Positions 45,358-56,285 are shown, counted from the first letter of the stretch. The stretch: DNA of 64,000 nucleotides from Saccharothrix saharensis (GCF_006716745.1 NZ_VFPP01000001.1:3968001-4032000), one strand, 5' to 3'. Notes: generated from the sequence alone by a model not told the origin. Translations and numbers: made by a program.

Positions 45358-46125
45358 ATGAAGGTTCGTACCCTGTTCACCGCCTTCGCGGTGGCGGTCG
45401 GCGCGGCTCTCGCCTCGGCGGCCGGGGCGGCGGCGGCCCCGGCGACCGACGGCGGCGTCACCCCGTTCATCGTGGGCGGCGGCAACGCCACGCAGACCTA
45501 CTCGTTCATGGTGTCCCTGCAGAGCACCACGGGTAGCCACTTCTGCGGCGGCTCGCTGATCAAGGCCAACTGGGTCGTCACGGCCAAGCACTGCGTGCAG
45601 GGCCGTTCGGCGTCCTCGATCCGGGCCCGCATCGGCACCACCAACCGCACCAGCGGCGGCACGGTCGCGTCCGGCGCCCAGGTCGTCACCCACTCGTCGT
45701 ACGACATCGCGCTGGTGCGCCTGGCCACCTCGGTGAGCCAGACGCCGATCGCGGTGGCGTCGACGTCGGGTGCGGTCGGCACGGCGACCCGCATCATCGG
45801 GTGGGGCCAGACCTGCGCCCCGCGCGGTGCCTGCGGCGCGCCGGTCACCCTGCAGGAGCTGAACACGTCGATCGTGTCGGACGGCAGCTGCCTGGGCATC
45901 TACGGCTCGGTGGAGATCTGCACGAACAACCCGAACGGCAACTCGGGCGCCTGCTACGGCGACTCGGGCGGCCCGCAGATCAAGTCCGTGAACGGTGTGT
46001 GGCAGCTGATCGGCGCCACCAGCCGCGCGGGCAACAACAGCTCCACCTGCGCCACCGGCCCGTCGATCTACATGGACGTGCCGGCGTTCCGCTCGTGGAT
46101 CAGCCAGTACGCGGGCGCGGTGTAA
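45358..46125 (+). CDS. Secreted trypsin-fold serine protease
   Basis: 255 residues. Signal peptide (residues 1-27), a short propeptide ending near TPF, and mature start IVGGGNAT, as in chymotrypsin-type zymogens. The triad is intact: His in VVTAKHCV, Asp in SYDIALVRL, Ser in CYGDSGGP. The position equivalent to trypsin Asp189 is Gly ([10 protein letters not shown]), so Arg/Lys specificity is unlikely. Two Cys pairs fit the usual disulfides. Monocistronic; ATG 45358 after GGAGAGGAAGCG. Confidence 0.93.
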   Translation: MKVRTLFTAFAVAVGAALASAAGAAAAPATDGGVTPFIVGGGNATQTYSFMVSLQSTTGSHFCGGSLIKANWVVTAKHCVQGRSASSIRARIGTTNRTSGGTVASGAQVVTHSSYDIALVRLATSVSQTPIAVASTSGAVGTATRIIGWGQTCAPRGACGAPVTLQELNTSIVSDGSCLGIYGSVEICTNNPNGNSGACYGDSGGPQIKSVNGVWQLIGATSRAGNNSSTCATGPSIYMDVPAFRSWISQYAGAV

Positions 46126-46146
46126 CCGCTCGTCCTCGCGTTCGAA

Positions 46147-46178
46147 GGGCCGTCCCCCCTCCGGGTGGGGCGGCCTTT
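46147..46178 (+). terminator. Terminator of the serine protease gene
   Basis: GGCCG...CCCC pairs with GGGGCGGCC (one bulged T), followed by TTT; 22 nt after the stop. Confidence 0.75.
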
Positions 46179-46268
46179 CCCATTCGTTATCGAAGGGTCT
46201 GCAACCCGGGGCTTCGACGGGGCGTCTCCAGGATCAGTACCGAGCACGATCATTCTGGGGGGCGCGCG

Positions 46269-46835
46269 ATGCGCAGAGCAGCACTGGTGGCGATCGCTTT
46301 GCTGGCAACGGCTTGCGGGACGACGGAAGCAGCCGGCCCGGCCGCGGTTCCTCCTTCCCCCACCTCCTCCGCACCGACGTCGGAGCCGTCCACCCCCACC
46401 CCCGCGCCCGCCCCGCCGACCGAGACCACGAAGACGCCGGACCCGCAGCCCGCGCCGCCTCCGCCGCCGGTGACCGTGCCCGGCACGCCGTGCGACATCA
46501 CCGAGGGCGCGTGCGTGCGGCTGTCGACCAACGAGTCGTGGCTGATCAGCGGGGGCCGGATCAGCTACGGGCCGGTGCCGACCACGTCCGGCATGCCCGG
46601 GTACGAGACGCCCGTCGGCTACCACGAGGTGCTGTGGAAGGTCGAACTCGACTACAGCCGCGACTTCGGGATGGCCGAGATGCCGTACTCGACCTACTTC
46701 GTCAGCAACGGCATCGCGTTCCACGAGGGCAGCCTCACCGACGAGTCCCACGGCTGCATCCACCTGTCCCGGGAAGCCGCGGCGAAGTACTTCCGCACCC
46801 TCCAAGTGGGTGACCAGGTTCAGGTAACCGCGTAA
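46269..46835 (+). CDS. L,D-transpeptidase lipoprotein (YkuD domain)
   Basis: 188 residues. Lipobox LLATAC (Cys 16), then about 55 residues of Pro/Thr/Ser linker (a wall-spanning spacer), then a compact YkuD catalytic domain. The active-site pattern is GIAFHEG...DESHGCIHLS with catalytic Cys in SHGC and the upstream His. These enzymes make 3-3 peptidoglycan cross-links or attach proteins. ATG 46269 with GGGGGG just upstream. Tandem paralogue follows 57 bp later. Confidence 0.9.
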   Translation: MRRAALVAIALLATACGTTEAAGPAAVPPSPTSSAPTSEPSTPTPAPAPPTETTKTPDPQPAPPPPPVTVPGTPCDITEGACVRLSTNESWLISGGRISYGPVPTTSGMPGYETPVGYHEVLWKVELDYSRDFGMAEMPYSTYFVSNGIAFHEGSLTDESHGCIHLSREAAAKYFRTLQVGDQVQVTA

Positions 46836-46891
46836 CGGCGTGTGTTGGATCACTCGTCGGTGGGTAATCCTGACACCGAGGAGTGATAGCG

Positions 46892-47323
46892 ATGAGGAAG
46901 ACGCTCGGCACGACGGCGCTAGCCGCGGTGGCCCTGACCTTCGGCCTCGCGACTCCCGCGAACGCATCGACCGGCACGCCGTGCTCCGTGCGGAACGGCG
47001 CGTGCGTGCAGTTGTCCACCGACCAGGCGTGGCTGATCCACGACGGGAGCGCCAGCTACGGCCCCGTGCCGGTGTCCCACGGGATGCCCGGCTACGAGAC
47101 CCCCGTCGGCACCTATCCCGTGCTGCGCAAGGTGAAGGACGACTGGAGCGTGCCTTACAACGCGCCGATGCCGAACGCGGTGTACTTCACCACGAACGGC
47201 ATCGCGTTCCACCAGGGTGACCCGAACGTGCAGTCGCACGGCTGCGTGCACCTGGGCCCGCAGGAGTCGTCGGTGTTCCACGACAACCTGTTCCCGGGCG
47301 AGCAGGTGCAGGTGGTCGCCTAA
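46892..47323 (+). CDS. Secreted minimal L,D-transpeptidase (YkuD domain)
   Basis: 143 residues, close paralogue of the preceding lipoprotein without lipobox or linker. Signal peptide (residues 1-28, ATPANA cleavage). Catalytic motif GIAFHQG...VQSHGCVHLG. Shared stretches with the first copy include GMPGYETPVG, SYGPVP and FVSNG/FTTNGIAFH. It lacks the BIg-like domains of mycobacterial Ldt. ATG 46892 after GAGGAG; an in-frame GTG at 46883 is less likely. The TAA stop overlaps the stop of the convergent oxidoreductase by 3 bp. Confidence 0.9.
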   Translation: MRKTLGTTALAAVALTFGLATPANASTGTPCSVRNGACVQLSTDQAWLIHDGSASYGPVPVSHGMPGYETPVGTYPVLRKVKDDWSVPYNAPMPNAVYFTTNGIAFHQGDPNVQSHGCVHLGPQESSVFHDNLFPGEQVQVVA

Positions 47324-48291
47324 CCCGCGTTGCTCGAGTGGCCCGGGAACAGGTGGGCCTCGGGGTTGAGCAGCACGGCGATGTTGTTGACCGCGGTGGC
47401 GGCCTCGCCGAACCCGGTGGCGATCAGCTTCACCTTGCCGGGGTACTGGGCGACGTCGCCCGCCGCGTAGACGCGATCCCGGGCGGTGCGCATGGTGGTG
47501 TCCACCAGCACCGCCCGGTGGTCGAGCTCCAGCCCCCACGACTCGATCGGGCCCAGGTCGGCGGTGAAGCCCAGGGCCGCGACCACGGTCCGCGCGGGCA
47601 GCACCTTGCGGTCGCCGCCCTTCAGGCCCAGCTCCACCTCGGCCAGGTCGGGGTCGCCGCGCAGCGCCAGCACCTCGGCGTCGGTGATGATCTCCACGCC
47701 CAGCTCGCGGACCTGCCGCACGGTCGGCGGGTGCGCCCGGAACGTCGCCCGCCGGTGCACGACCGTGACGCTGGACGCGATCGGGTGCAGCGCGAGCGCC
47801 CAGTCGAACGCCGAGTCGCCGCCGCCGACGACCACCACGTCCTGGCCGGTGTGCACGTCGAGCTTGGGCACGAAGTGCACCACGCCCCGGTCCAGCCAGC
47901 CGTCGCCCGCGGGCAGCGGACGCGGCTTGAACTCGCCGATGCCCGCCGTGATCAGCACCGCGCCCGCCCGCACCAGGCCACCGTCGGCCAGGCCGACCTC
48001 CAGCCGACCGTCCACTTCGGACAAGGTGCGCGCCTGGCGGCCGAGCAGGTACGTCGGCTGCCACTGGTCGGCCTGCTGCACGAGCGCGCTCACCAGCTCG
48101 CGCCCGCGCACCGCCGGGAAGCCGGCCACGTCGAAGATCATCTTTTCCGGGTACATCGCGGTGATCTGGCCGCCCGCCTCGGGCAGCGCGTCGACCAGCG
48201 CGACCGACAGGTCCCGGAACCCCGCGTAGTACGCCGCGAACAGCCCCGTGGGGCCCGCACCGACGATCAGCAGGTCGACCTCAAGCTCCAT
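47320..48291 (-). CDS. Ferredoxin/flavodoxin-NADP reductase-type flavoprotein (TrxB-like)
   Basis: 323 residues, two-dinucleotide-binding-domain flavoprotein. FAD site LLIVGAGPTGLFAAYYA; NAD(P) site DVVVVGGGDSAFDWALAL; the late FAD block RVYAAGDVAQYPGKVKLIAT. It lacks the CxxC redox pair of thioredoxin reductase, matching the FNR2/ferredoxin-reductase subgroup (for example YumC). Starts ATG 48291, 64 bp from divergent fumC. Likely electron transfer between NADPH and ferredoxin or flavodoxin. Confidence 0.93.
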   Translation of the reverse strand: MELEVDLLIVGAGPTGLFAAYYAGFRDLSVALVDALPEAGGQITAMYPEKMIFDVAGFPAVRGRELVSALVQQADQWQPTYLLGRQARTLSEVDGRLEVGLADGGLVRAGAVLITAGIGEFKPRPLPAGDGWLDRGVVHFVPKLDVHTGQDVVVVGGGDSAFDWALALHPIASSVTVVHRRATFRAHPPTVRQVRELGVEIITDAEVLALRGDPDLAEVELGLKGGDRKVLPARTVVAALGFTADLGPIESWGLELDHRAVLVDTTMRTARDRVYAAGDVAQYPGKVKLIATGFGEAATAVNNIAVLLNPEAHLFPGHSSNAG

Positions 48292-48355
48292 CCCTCGACC
48301 ATAGGTGTTCCACGCCACTGTGCCCAGTAAGGCAAGCCGGTCCAAACTCGGTGGT

Positions 48356-49750
48356 ATGGCTGAACAGGAGTACCGCGTCGAGCACGACACCATGGGCGAG
48401 GTCAGGGTGCCGGCGGACGCGCTGTGGCGTGCGCAGACGCAGCGCGCGGTGGAGAACTTCCCGATCTCCGGGCGCGGCCTGGAACGCACCCAGATCCGCG
48501 CGCTCGGCCTGCTCAAGGCCGCCGCGGCGCGGGTGAACGAGCGCTTGGGGGTACTGGAACCCGAAGTCGCCGCGGCCATCGCCTCGGCCGCCGACGCCGT
48601 CGCGGCGGGCGAGCACGACGAGCACTTCCCGGTGGACGTGTTCCAGACCGGGTCCGGCACGTCGTCGAACATGAACGCCAACGAGGTCATCGCCACCCTG
48701 GCGACCCGCGCGCTGGGCCGTGACGTGCACCCGAACGACCACGTCAACGCCTCCCAGTCGTCCAACGACACGTTCCCGACCACCCTGCGCGTCGCCGCCA
48801 CCGAAGCCGTGGCGCGCGACGTCATCCCGGCCCTGGAGCACCTCGTCTCGGTGCTGGACGCCCGGGCCGCCGACTGGACGTCGCTGGTGAAGTCCGGTCG
48901 CACGCACCTGATGGACGCCGTGCCGGTCACGCTGGGCCAGGAGGCGGGCGCGTGGGCGACCCAGGTCCGGTACGGGATCGAACGCCTCACCTCCTCGCTC
49001 CCCCGGCTGGCCGAGCTGCCGATCGGCGGCACGGCCGTGGGCAGCGGCCTGAACGCGCCGGCGGGCTTCGGCGCCGCGGTCTCGGCCGAGCTGGCCTCGG
49101 TCACCGGCCTGCCGCTGACCGAGGCGCGCGACCACTTCGAGGCGCAGGCCACGCAGGACGGCGTGGTGGAGATCTCCGGGCAGCTGCGGGCCACCGCCGT
49201 GGGGCTCTACAAGGTCGCGAACGACCTGCGGTGGCTCGGCTCCGGTCCCCGCACCGGCCTGGGCGAGCTGGCGCTGCCGGACCTCCAGCCGGGCTCGTCG
49301 ATCATGCCGGGCAAGGTGAACCCGGTGATCTCCGAGGCCACGATGATGGTGGTGGCGCAGGTGATCGGCAACGACGCGGCGGTGGCGTTCGCCGGGTCGC
49401 AGGGCAACTTCCAGCTCAACGTGATGCTGCCCGTGATCGCCCGCAACGTCCTGGAGTCGGCCCGCCTGCTGGCCGCCGTCGCCCGCCTGCTCGCCGACAA
49501 GGTGCTGACCGGCGCCGAGCCGCAGATCGACCGGATGCGCGAGTACGCCGAGTCGTCGCCGTCCATCGTCACCCCCCTCAACCGCTACCTGGGCTACGAG
49601 GAAGCCGCCTCCATCGCCAAGCAGTCCCTGAAGGAGCGCAAGACCATCCGCGAGGTCGTCCTCGAACGCGGCCACGTCCCCGGCAAGCTCTCCGAAGCCG
49701 ACCTGGACGCCGCCCTCGACGTCCTCCGCATGGCCAACCCCCACCCGTGA
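48356..49750 (+). CDS. fumC: Class II fumarate hydratase
   Basis: 464 residues, TCA-cycle fumarase, cytoplasmic tetramer. Signature [12 protein letters not shown] and upstream [40 protein letters not shown] (catalytic His in THLMDA). ATG 48356 gives the usual [20 protein letters not shown]. The TGA stop is immediately followed by (and part of) the second intergenic repeat array. Equivalent of Rv1098c. Confidence 0.98.
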   Translation: MAEQEYRVEHDTMGEVRVPADALWRAQTQRAVENFPISGRGLERTQIRALGLLKAAAARVNERLGVLEPEVAAAIASAADAVAAGEHDEHFPVDVFQTGSGTSSNMNANEVIATLATRALGRDVHPNDHVNASQSSNDTFPTTLRVAATEAVARDVIPALEHLVSVLDARAADWTSLVKSGRTHLMDAVPVTLGQEAGAWATQVRYGIERLTSSLPRLAELPIGGTAVGSGLNAPAGFGAAVSAELASVTGLPLTEARDHFEAQATQDGVVEISGQLRATAVGLYKVANDLRWLGSGPRTGLGELALPDLQPGSSIMPGKVNPVISEATMMVVAQVIGNDAAVAFAGSQGNFQLNVMLPVIARNVLESARLLAAVARLLADKVLTGAEPQIDRMREYAESSPSIVTPLNRYLGYEEAASIAKQSLKERKTIREVVLERGHVPGKLSEADLDAALDVLRMANPHP

Positions 49751-49830
49751 GTCGAACCCCCAGGCCCCGAGTGTCGAACCCCCAGGCCCCGTGAGTCCTA
49801 CGTTCAGGACCCCTGAATTCAACGCTCGGA
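49747..49830. repeat. Second array of the intergenic repeat family
   Basis: Four direct units: 49747-49766 (GTGAGTCGAACCCCCAGGCC), 49768-49788, 49791-49809 and 49813-49830 (CTGAATTCAACGCTCGGA). The fourth matches the third unit at 8773-8792 almost exactly. Unit 1 contains the fumC TGA and unit 4 contains the last codon and TGA of the convergent EamA gene. Confidence 0.85.
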
Positions 49831-50733
49831 ACGCGCGACCTGGACTTCCGGCTCGACCAAGGGCGGGCGGTCGACCCCGGCCGCCCGCCCCCGCAGCCCG
49901 ACCACGCACCCCACCGCCACCGCGACCGCCCCGGCCGCCGCCACCGCCGTCAACGCCTGCGCACCGAGCACCACCGACGCGACCAGCCCGGCCACCGGCA
50001 TCAGCCCGATCAGCACCCCCGCCCGGTCCGCGCCCAACCGCGCCACCGCGAAGTACCAGAGCCCGAACGCCACGGCCGTCACGACGACCCCCAGCACGAC
50101 CAGCGCCACGCCCTCGGACGCCGTCGGCACCTGCCACCCGCCGACCGCCGTCCCCACCACCGCACCGGCCGCGGCCGCGAGCAGGCAGCACCACGTCGCC
50201 ACCGCCACCCCGCCCAACCGCCGCACCACACCCACCGCGAACAGCGTGAACGACGCCTCACCCGCCATCGTCAACACCGCCAGCAGCAACCCCGGCCCGT
50301 GCCACGACCCACCGCCGGACAGCACCACCACCCCGCCGACCACGGCCACCGCACCGACCACCGCCGCACCGGACGGCCTCCGCCCCGCCAGCAACGGCGC
50401 CACCAGCGCCAGCACCAGCGGGCTGGCCCCGAGCACGGCCGCCACGAACCCCGGCTCGGCGTACCGCTGCGCGTACAGCACGCACGCGTTGAACCCGAGC
50501 ATCCCGGTCGCCACCAGCCCGACCAACGCGGGCCAGTCCCTCAGCCGCGGCACCGGCAGCCGCCCACCCCGCAGCCAGACCCACCCCAGCAACGCCACCC
50601 CACCCAGCGCGTACCGCATCGCCTGGCCCGTGAGCAGCGGATACCCCTGGAGCAAGCCGGTCACCGGCACGGACGCGCCCACGATCACCGACGACATCGC
50701 ACCCGCCGCGATCGCCGTTCTGCCGTATCCCAT
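49819..50733 (-). CDS. EamA/DMT-family transporter
   Basis: 304 residues, ten membrane helices in two EamA repeats, the drug/metabolite exporter fold (for example LVATGMLGFNACVLYAQRYA, LVVLGVVVTAVAFGLWYFAV and RAGVLIGLMPVAGLVASVVL). ATG 50733, GGAG ten bases upstream. It is divergent from a MocR regulator, a common pairing in which the regulator controls the exporter of a vitamin or amino acid. The C-terminal ARSER-stop lies inside an intergenic repeat unit. Confidence 0.92.
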   Translation of the reverse strand: MGYGRTAIAAGAMSSVIVGASVPVTGLLQGYPLLTGQAMRYALGGVALLGWVWLRGGRLPVPRLRDWPALVGLVATGMLGFNACVLYAQRYAEPGFVAAVLGASPLVLALVAPLLAGRRPSGAAVVGAVAVVGGVVVLSGGGSWHGPGLLLAVLTMAGEASFTLFAVGVVRRLGGVAVATWCCLLAAAAGAVVGTAVGGWQVPTASEGVALVVLGVVVTAVAFGLWYFAVARLGADRAGVLIGLMPVAGLVASVVLGAQALTAVAAAGAVAVAVGCVVGLRGRAAGVDRPPLVEPEVQVARSER

Positions 50734-50753
50734 GCCCGGAACTCTCCGCGACC

Positions 50754-50801
50754 AGTGGTCCACGATTAAGCTCCACTTCGATGCCCGCCAACTGGACCAC
50801 T
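50754..50801. promoter_or_regulatory. Inverted repeat in the EamA-MocR divergent promoter
   Basis: AGTGGTCCA (50754-50762) and TGGACCACT (50793-50801) are perfect 9-bp inverted halves, 39 bp centre to centre; a CCACT (50773-50777) lies between them. The right half is inside the first codons of the MocR gene. A likely MocR operator for both genes. Confidence 0.6.
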
Positions 50802-52154
50802 TTCCGCGAACTCCTCCTCCCCGCCCCGAACGGCAGGCGCGGGGTGGAGTCCGAGCTGCGCCGCGCCGTGCGGGACGGGCGGCTCGCGCCGGGCACCCGC
50901 CTGCCGTCCAGCCGCGACCTGGCCGCCCAGCTCGGCGTCGCCCGCGGCACGGTCACGTCCGCGTACGCGCAGCTCATCGGCGAGGGCTACCTGACCGCGC
51001 GACGCGGCTCCGGCACCACCGTGGCGGCCGCCTGCACGTGGCCGGGCGCGACCGACACCTCGACCACCGAACCGCCGCCGAAGTTCCGCTACGACCTCAA
51101 GCCCGGCGTGCCCGCGCTGAGCGCGTTCCCCCGCGACGAGTGGTTGCAGGCGCAGAAGACGGCGCTGGCGGACCTGGCCACCGACGACCTCGGCTACCCC
51201 GACCCGGCCGGTTTCGGCCCGTTGCGCCGGGAGCTGGCGGACTACCTGGGACGGGTGCGCGCCGTGGCCGCGCGACCGTCCGAAGTGGTCGTGACGAACG
51301 GTGCGGCGGAAGGGCTTTCACTGCTGGCGCGCGTTCTGCTGGCGACCGGGCACCGCAGCGTCGCCATCGAGGAGCCGAGCCACTTCGGCCCCGCGGAGAT
51401 CTTCGCCCTGCACGGCTTGGAGGTTCGCACGGTTCCCGTCGACTCGGACGGGTTGCGCGTCGACCTGCTGTCCACTGCGGACTGCCGGGCGGTGCTCGTG
51501 ACGGCGGCGCACCAGTTCCCTTTGGGTGTCGTGCTGCACCCTTCGCGTAGGCGCGCGCTGTTGGACTGGGCGCGCGCGTGCGACGGCGTGGTGGTGGAAG
51601 ACGACTACGACGCCGAGCACCGCTACGACCGACCGGCGTTGGGCGCGATGCAGGCACTCGACCCGACCCGCGTGGTGTACCAGGGCAGCACGAGCAAGGT
51701 GCTCGCCCCCGCGCTGCGCCTGGGGTGGCTGGTGCTGCCGCCCGCGATGCGCGACATCGTGGTGGACCGCAAGCGGTTGGACGACCTGGGCACGGGGACG
51801 CTGCACCAGGCGGCGCTGGCCCGGCTGCTGAGCACCGGCGGGTACGACCGGCACCTGCGCCGCACGCGCCAGCTCTACCGGGCGCGGCGGGACGCGTTGC
51901 TCGAGGCGTTGCGGGCCGTGCTGCCGGAGTGGGAGCCGATCGGGGTGGCGGCCGGGCTGCACGTGGTCGTGCGGCTGCCGGCCGGGACGGACGACGTGGC
52001 GTTGCAGGACCGGCTGGCCCGCCGCGGGGTGAACGCGCCGGCGCTGGCCCGGTACGCGCGCACACCGACGTTCCCGGGGCTCGTGCTCGGGTACGCGGCG
52101 TTGACGCCGGACCGGCTGCGGGAGGCCGTCCGGGAGCTGCGCGCGGCCGCCTGA
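50781..52154 (+). CDS. MocR-family regulator (GntR-aminotransferase fusion)
   Basis: 457 residues. N-terminal GntR winged helix (LRRAVRDGRLAPGTRLPSSR, DLAAQLGVARGTVTSAYAQL), linker, and a fold-type I PLP aminotransferase-like domain with the PLP-region blocks EDDYDAEHRYDR and QGSTSKVLAPALRLGW (PLP Lys in TSK). This is the PdxR/MocR layout, sensing PLP or an amino acid. ATG 50781. Divergent EamA neighbour is the probable target. Confidence 0.95.
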   Translation: MPANWTTFRELLLPAPNGRRGVESELRRAVRDGRLAPGTRLPSSRDLAAQLGVARGTVTSAYAQLIGEGYLTARRGSGTTVAAACTWPGATDTSTTEPPPKFRYDLKPGVPALSAFPRDEWLQAQKTALADLATDDLGYPDPAGFGPLRRELADYLGRVRAVAARPSEVVVTNGAAEGLSLLARVLLATGHRSVAIEEPSHFGPAEIFALHGLEVRTVPVDSDGLRVDLLSTADCRAVLVTAAHQFPLGVVLHPSRRRALLDWARACDGVVVEDDYDAEHRYDRPALGAMQALDPTRVVYQGSTSKVLAPALRLGWLVLPPAMRDIVVDRKRLDDLGTGTLHQAALARLLSTGGYDRHLRRTRQLYRARRDALLEALRAVLPEWEPIGVAAGLHVVVRLPAGTDDVALQDRLARRGVNAPALARYARTPTFPGLVLGYAALTPDRLREAVRELRAAA

Positions 52155-52182
52155 CCGGTTTTTGTCGGTGCTCGGGTGCACC

Positions 52183-53721
52183 ATGGTCAGCGTGTTGTTC
52201 ACCGAAGTCGTCGAGACGTCCGCCGCGGTGGCGGCGACGCGCTCCCGCCTGGCCAAGGTCGCCGCCCTGGCCGGGCTGGTGCGCCGGATGAGCACGCCCG
52301 CGGTGGTGTCGTTCCTGGTCGGCGTGCCCAGCCAGGGCCGCATCGGCGCGGGCTGGCGCACCGTGTTCGACCTGGACGTGCCGCCCGCGCCGGAGCCGTC
52401 GCTGACGGTGTCCGATGTGGACGCGGCGCTGGGGTCGTTCGCCGCGATCGGAGGCAAGGGCTCGGCGGCCCGCCGGGTCGAGGCGCTGACGTCGCTGTTC
52501 GGCCGGGCCACGGCCGCAGAACAGGACTTCCTGCGCCGGTTGCTCACGGGTGAACTGCGTCAAGGTGCACTCGAAGGGGTGATGTTGGACGCGATCGCGC
52601 GGGCGGCCGACGTGCCCGGCGAGGTGGTGCGGCGGGCGTTCATGCTGTCGGGGTCGCTGCCGGGCACGGCGGTGGCCGCGATGAGCGGCGAGGAGGCGTT
52701 GGCGGCGTTCCGGCTGGAGGTGGGGCGGCCGGTGCGGCCGATGCTCGCGTCGCCGGCGGAGTCGCTGGACGCGGCGCTGGGCGAGCTGGGGTCGTGCGTG
52801 GTGGAGCACAAGCTGGACGGCGCGCGGATCCAGGTCCACCGGTCGGGTGACGAGGTGCGGATCTTCACGCGGACGTTGAGGGAGATCACCGGCACCGTGC
52901 CGGAGCTGGTGGAGCTGGTGCGGGCACTGCCGTGCACGTCGGTGGTGCTGGACGGGGAGACCCTGGCGCTGACCGACGAGGGCAAGCCCCGGCCGTTCCA
53001 GGAGACGATGAGCCGGTTCGGGGCGCAGGACGTGCGGGAGCTGCTGCTGAGCCCGTTCTTCTTCGACTGCCTGCACCTGGACGGCGTGGACCTGCTGGAC
53101 GAGCCCTTGCGGGTGCGGCTGGACGCGGTGCGACGGGTGGCCGGGTCGCACGTCATCCCGGGGGTGGTGTCGCCCGGGTCGGCGGAGGAGGCGGCGCGCG
53201 TGCTGGCCGAGGCGCTGGCCGCCGGGCACGAGGGCGTGATGGTGAAGTCGCTGGAGTCGGTGTACGCGGCGGGGCGGCGGGGGCGGGCGTGGCAGAAGGT
53301 GAAGCCGGTGCACACGCTCGACCTCGTGGTGCTCGGGGTGGAGTGGGGCAGCGGTCGGCGGAGGGGGCTGCTGTCGAACCTGCACCTGGGCGCGCGGGAC
53401 CCGGACGGCGGGCCGCCGATCATGGTCGGCAAGACCTTCAAGGGGTTGACCGACGAGTTGCTGGCCTGGCAGACACGTGAGCTGATGGCGATCGCGACGG
53501 AGAAGACGGACTGGGTGGTGGTGGTCCGGCCGGAGATGGTGATCGAGATCGAGCTGGACGGCGTCCAGGTGAGTCCCCGCTACCCGGGCGGCGTGGCGCT
53601 GCGCTTCGCCCGGGTGCTGCGCTACCGGCCGGACAAGGACGCGGGCGACGCGGACACGATCGACGCGGTCCGCGCCCTGTTGCCGCAGCGTGAACCCCCT
53701 GCCCCGAACACGATCGGGTGA
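52183..53721 (+). CDS. ligB: ATP-dependent DNA ligase LigB
   Basis: 512 residues, mycobacterial LigB length (about 507). N-terminal DNA-binding domain (about residues 1-185), nucleotidyltransferase motif I EHKLDGARIQVHR with AMP-Lys 210, motif III SPFFFDCLHLDG, motif IV HEGVMVKS, motif V AWQKVKPVHTLDL, and the C-terminal OB domain (RPEMVIEIELDGVQVS). ATG 52183 or GTG 52192 are possible. Nonessential repair ligase in mycobacteria. 28 bp after the MocR stop. Confidence 0.95.
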   Translation: MVSVLFTEVVETSAAVAATRSRLAKVAALAGLVRRMSTPAVVSFLVGVPSQGRIGAGWRTVFDLDVPPAPEPSLTVSDVDAALGSFAAIGGKGSAARRVEALTSLFGRATAAEQDFLRRLLTGELRQGALEGVMLDAIARAADVPGEVVRRAFMLSGSLPGTAVAAMSGEEALAAFRLEVGRPVRPMLASPAESLDAALGELGSCVVEHKLDGARIQVHRSGDEVRIFTRTLREITGTVPELVELVRALPCTSVVLDGETLALTDEGKPRPFQETMSRFGAQDVRELLLSPFFFDCLHLDGVDLLDEPLRVRLDAVRRVAGSHVIPGVVSPGSAEEAARVLAEALAAGHEGVMVKSLESVYAAGRRGRAWQKVKPVHTLDLVVLGVEWGSGRRRGLLSNLHLGARDPDGGPPIMVGKTFKGLTDELLAWQTRELMAIATEKTDWVVVVRPEMVIEIELDGVQVSPRYPGGVALRFARVLRYRPDKDAGDADTIDAVRALLPQREPPAPNTIG

Positions 53722-55522
<1,801 letters not shown>

Positions 55523-55525
55523 CCT

Positions 55526-55570
55526 CGGGGTTCGACCGGCCGAACCCGGGGTTCGACCGGCCGAGCCCCG
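55526..55570. repeat. Tandem 21-bp palindromic units after guaB1
   Basis: CGGGGTTCGACCGGCCGA occurs at 55526-55543 and 55547-55564. Each folds (GGGTTCG/CGAACCC; GGGG..TCG/CGA..CCCC), giving two stacked hairpins 3 nt past the guaB1 stop. Likely a double terminator. Confidence 0.75.
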
Positions 55571-55592
55571 GAACCGGTCCGATGATCGGGTG

Positions 55593-56285
55593 ATGAGCAC
55601 CGCGATCGCACGCCGTTCCACCGCGTGGCACACCGGCTCACGGGTGTGGCACGGCGTGCTCGCGGCCGTCATCGCCGCGTCGTTGATCACCCAACTGGTG
55701 CTGATCTTCACCAGCGGGCCGGACGTGAACGCCGGTCAAGGGGAGGTGCGGGTGCCGCTGGACGTCCGCCTCGTGCGCCGGTGGCGCGTGGCGCGGCTGG
55801 ACGCCCTGCTCGGCATCACGATCACCGGCGTCGTGTTCGCCGTCCTGCTCGCGCCGCTGGTCCACCACGTCGGCGTGTCCTGGTGGGTCGACCTCGGGTT
55901 CCACCGGCTCTCGCCGGTGCTGGCCGTGCTCGGTTGGTTGCTGTTCGGGCCCCGGCCGCGCATCGACTGGTCGACGATCGCCAAGGCGCTCCTCATCTGG
56001 CCGGTGTTGTGGATCCTGTACACCTTCGTCCACGGCGCGATCACGGACTGGTACCCGTACCCGTTCCTCGACGTCACGGAGGTCGGCTTCGGCACCGCCC
56101 TGCGCAACGCCCTGCTGGTGCCGGCCGTGGCCGCGGTCGCCGCCGCGATCATGAAGCCGATCGACGGGGTCCTGAGGCCCGCGCCGCCTGCCCGACCACC
56201 GGACCGCACCGGGACGGGGGAAGGCCGCCCCGATCACGGCGGACCGGGGCGGCCTCGGCGTCACGGCGACCGTCAGGAGGCGTAG
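55593..56285 (+). CDS. Pr6Pr-family membrane protein, apparently shortened
   Basis: 230 residues. Membrane segments [72 protein letters not shown] and WYPYPFLDV match the Pr6Pr (FAR-17a/AIG1-like) family. The usual second block (R-FFSYFT-QSN type) between VRLVRR and WRVARLD is missing, about 25-30 residues. The Arg/Gly/Pro tail from residue about 195 reads through a shared terminator hairpin and overlaps phoH2 by 13 bp, so the natural stop may also be lost. Possibly a decaying gene; function unknown. Confidence 0.75.
   Translation: MSTAIARRSTAWHTGSRVWHGVLAAVIAASLITQLVLIFTSGPDVNAGQGEVRVPLDVRLVRRWRVARLDALLGITITGVVFAVLLAPLVHHVGVSWWVDLGFHRLSPVLAVLGWLLFGPRPRIDWSTIAKALLIWPVLWILYTFVHGAITDWYPYPFLDVTEVGFGTALRNALLVPAVAAVAAAIMKPIDGVLRPAPPARPPDRTGTGEGRPDHGGPGRPRRHGDRQEA
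56222..56255. terminator. Terminator hairpin shared by convergent genes
   Basis: AGGCCGCCCCG/CGGGGCGGCCT, 11-bp stem with 12-nt loop, just beyond the phoH2 stop. It lies inside the C-terminal codons of the Pr6Pr gene. Confidence 0.75.
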
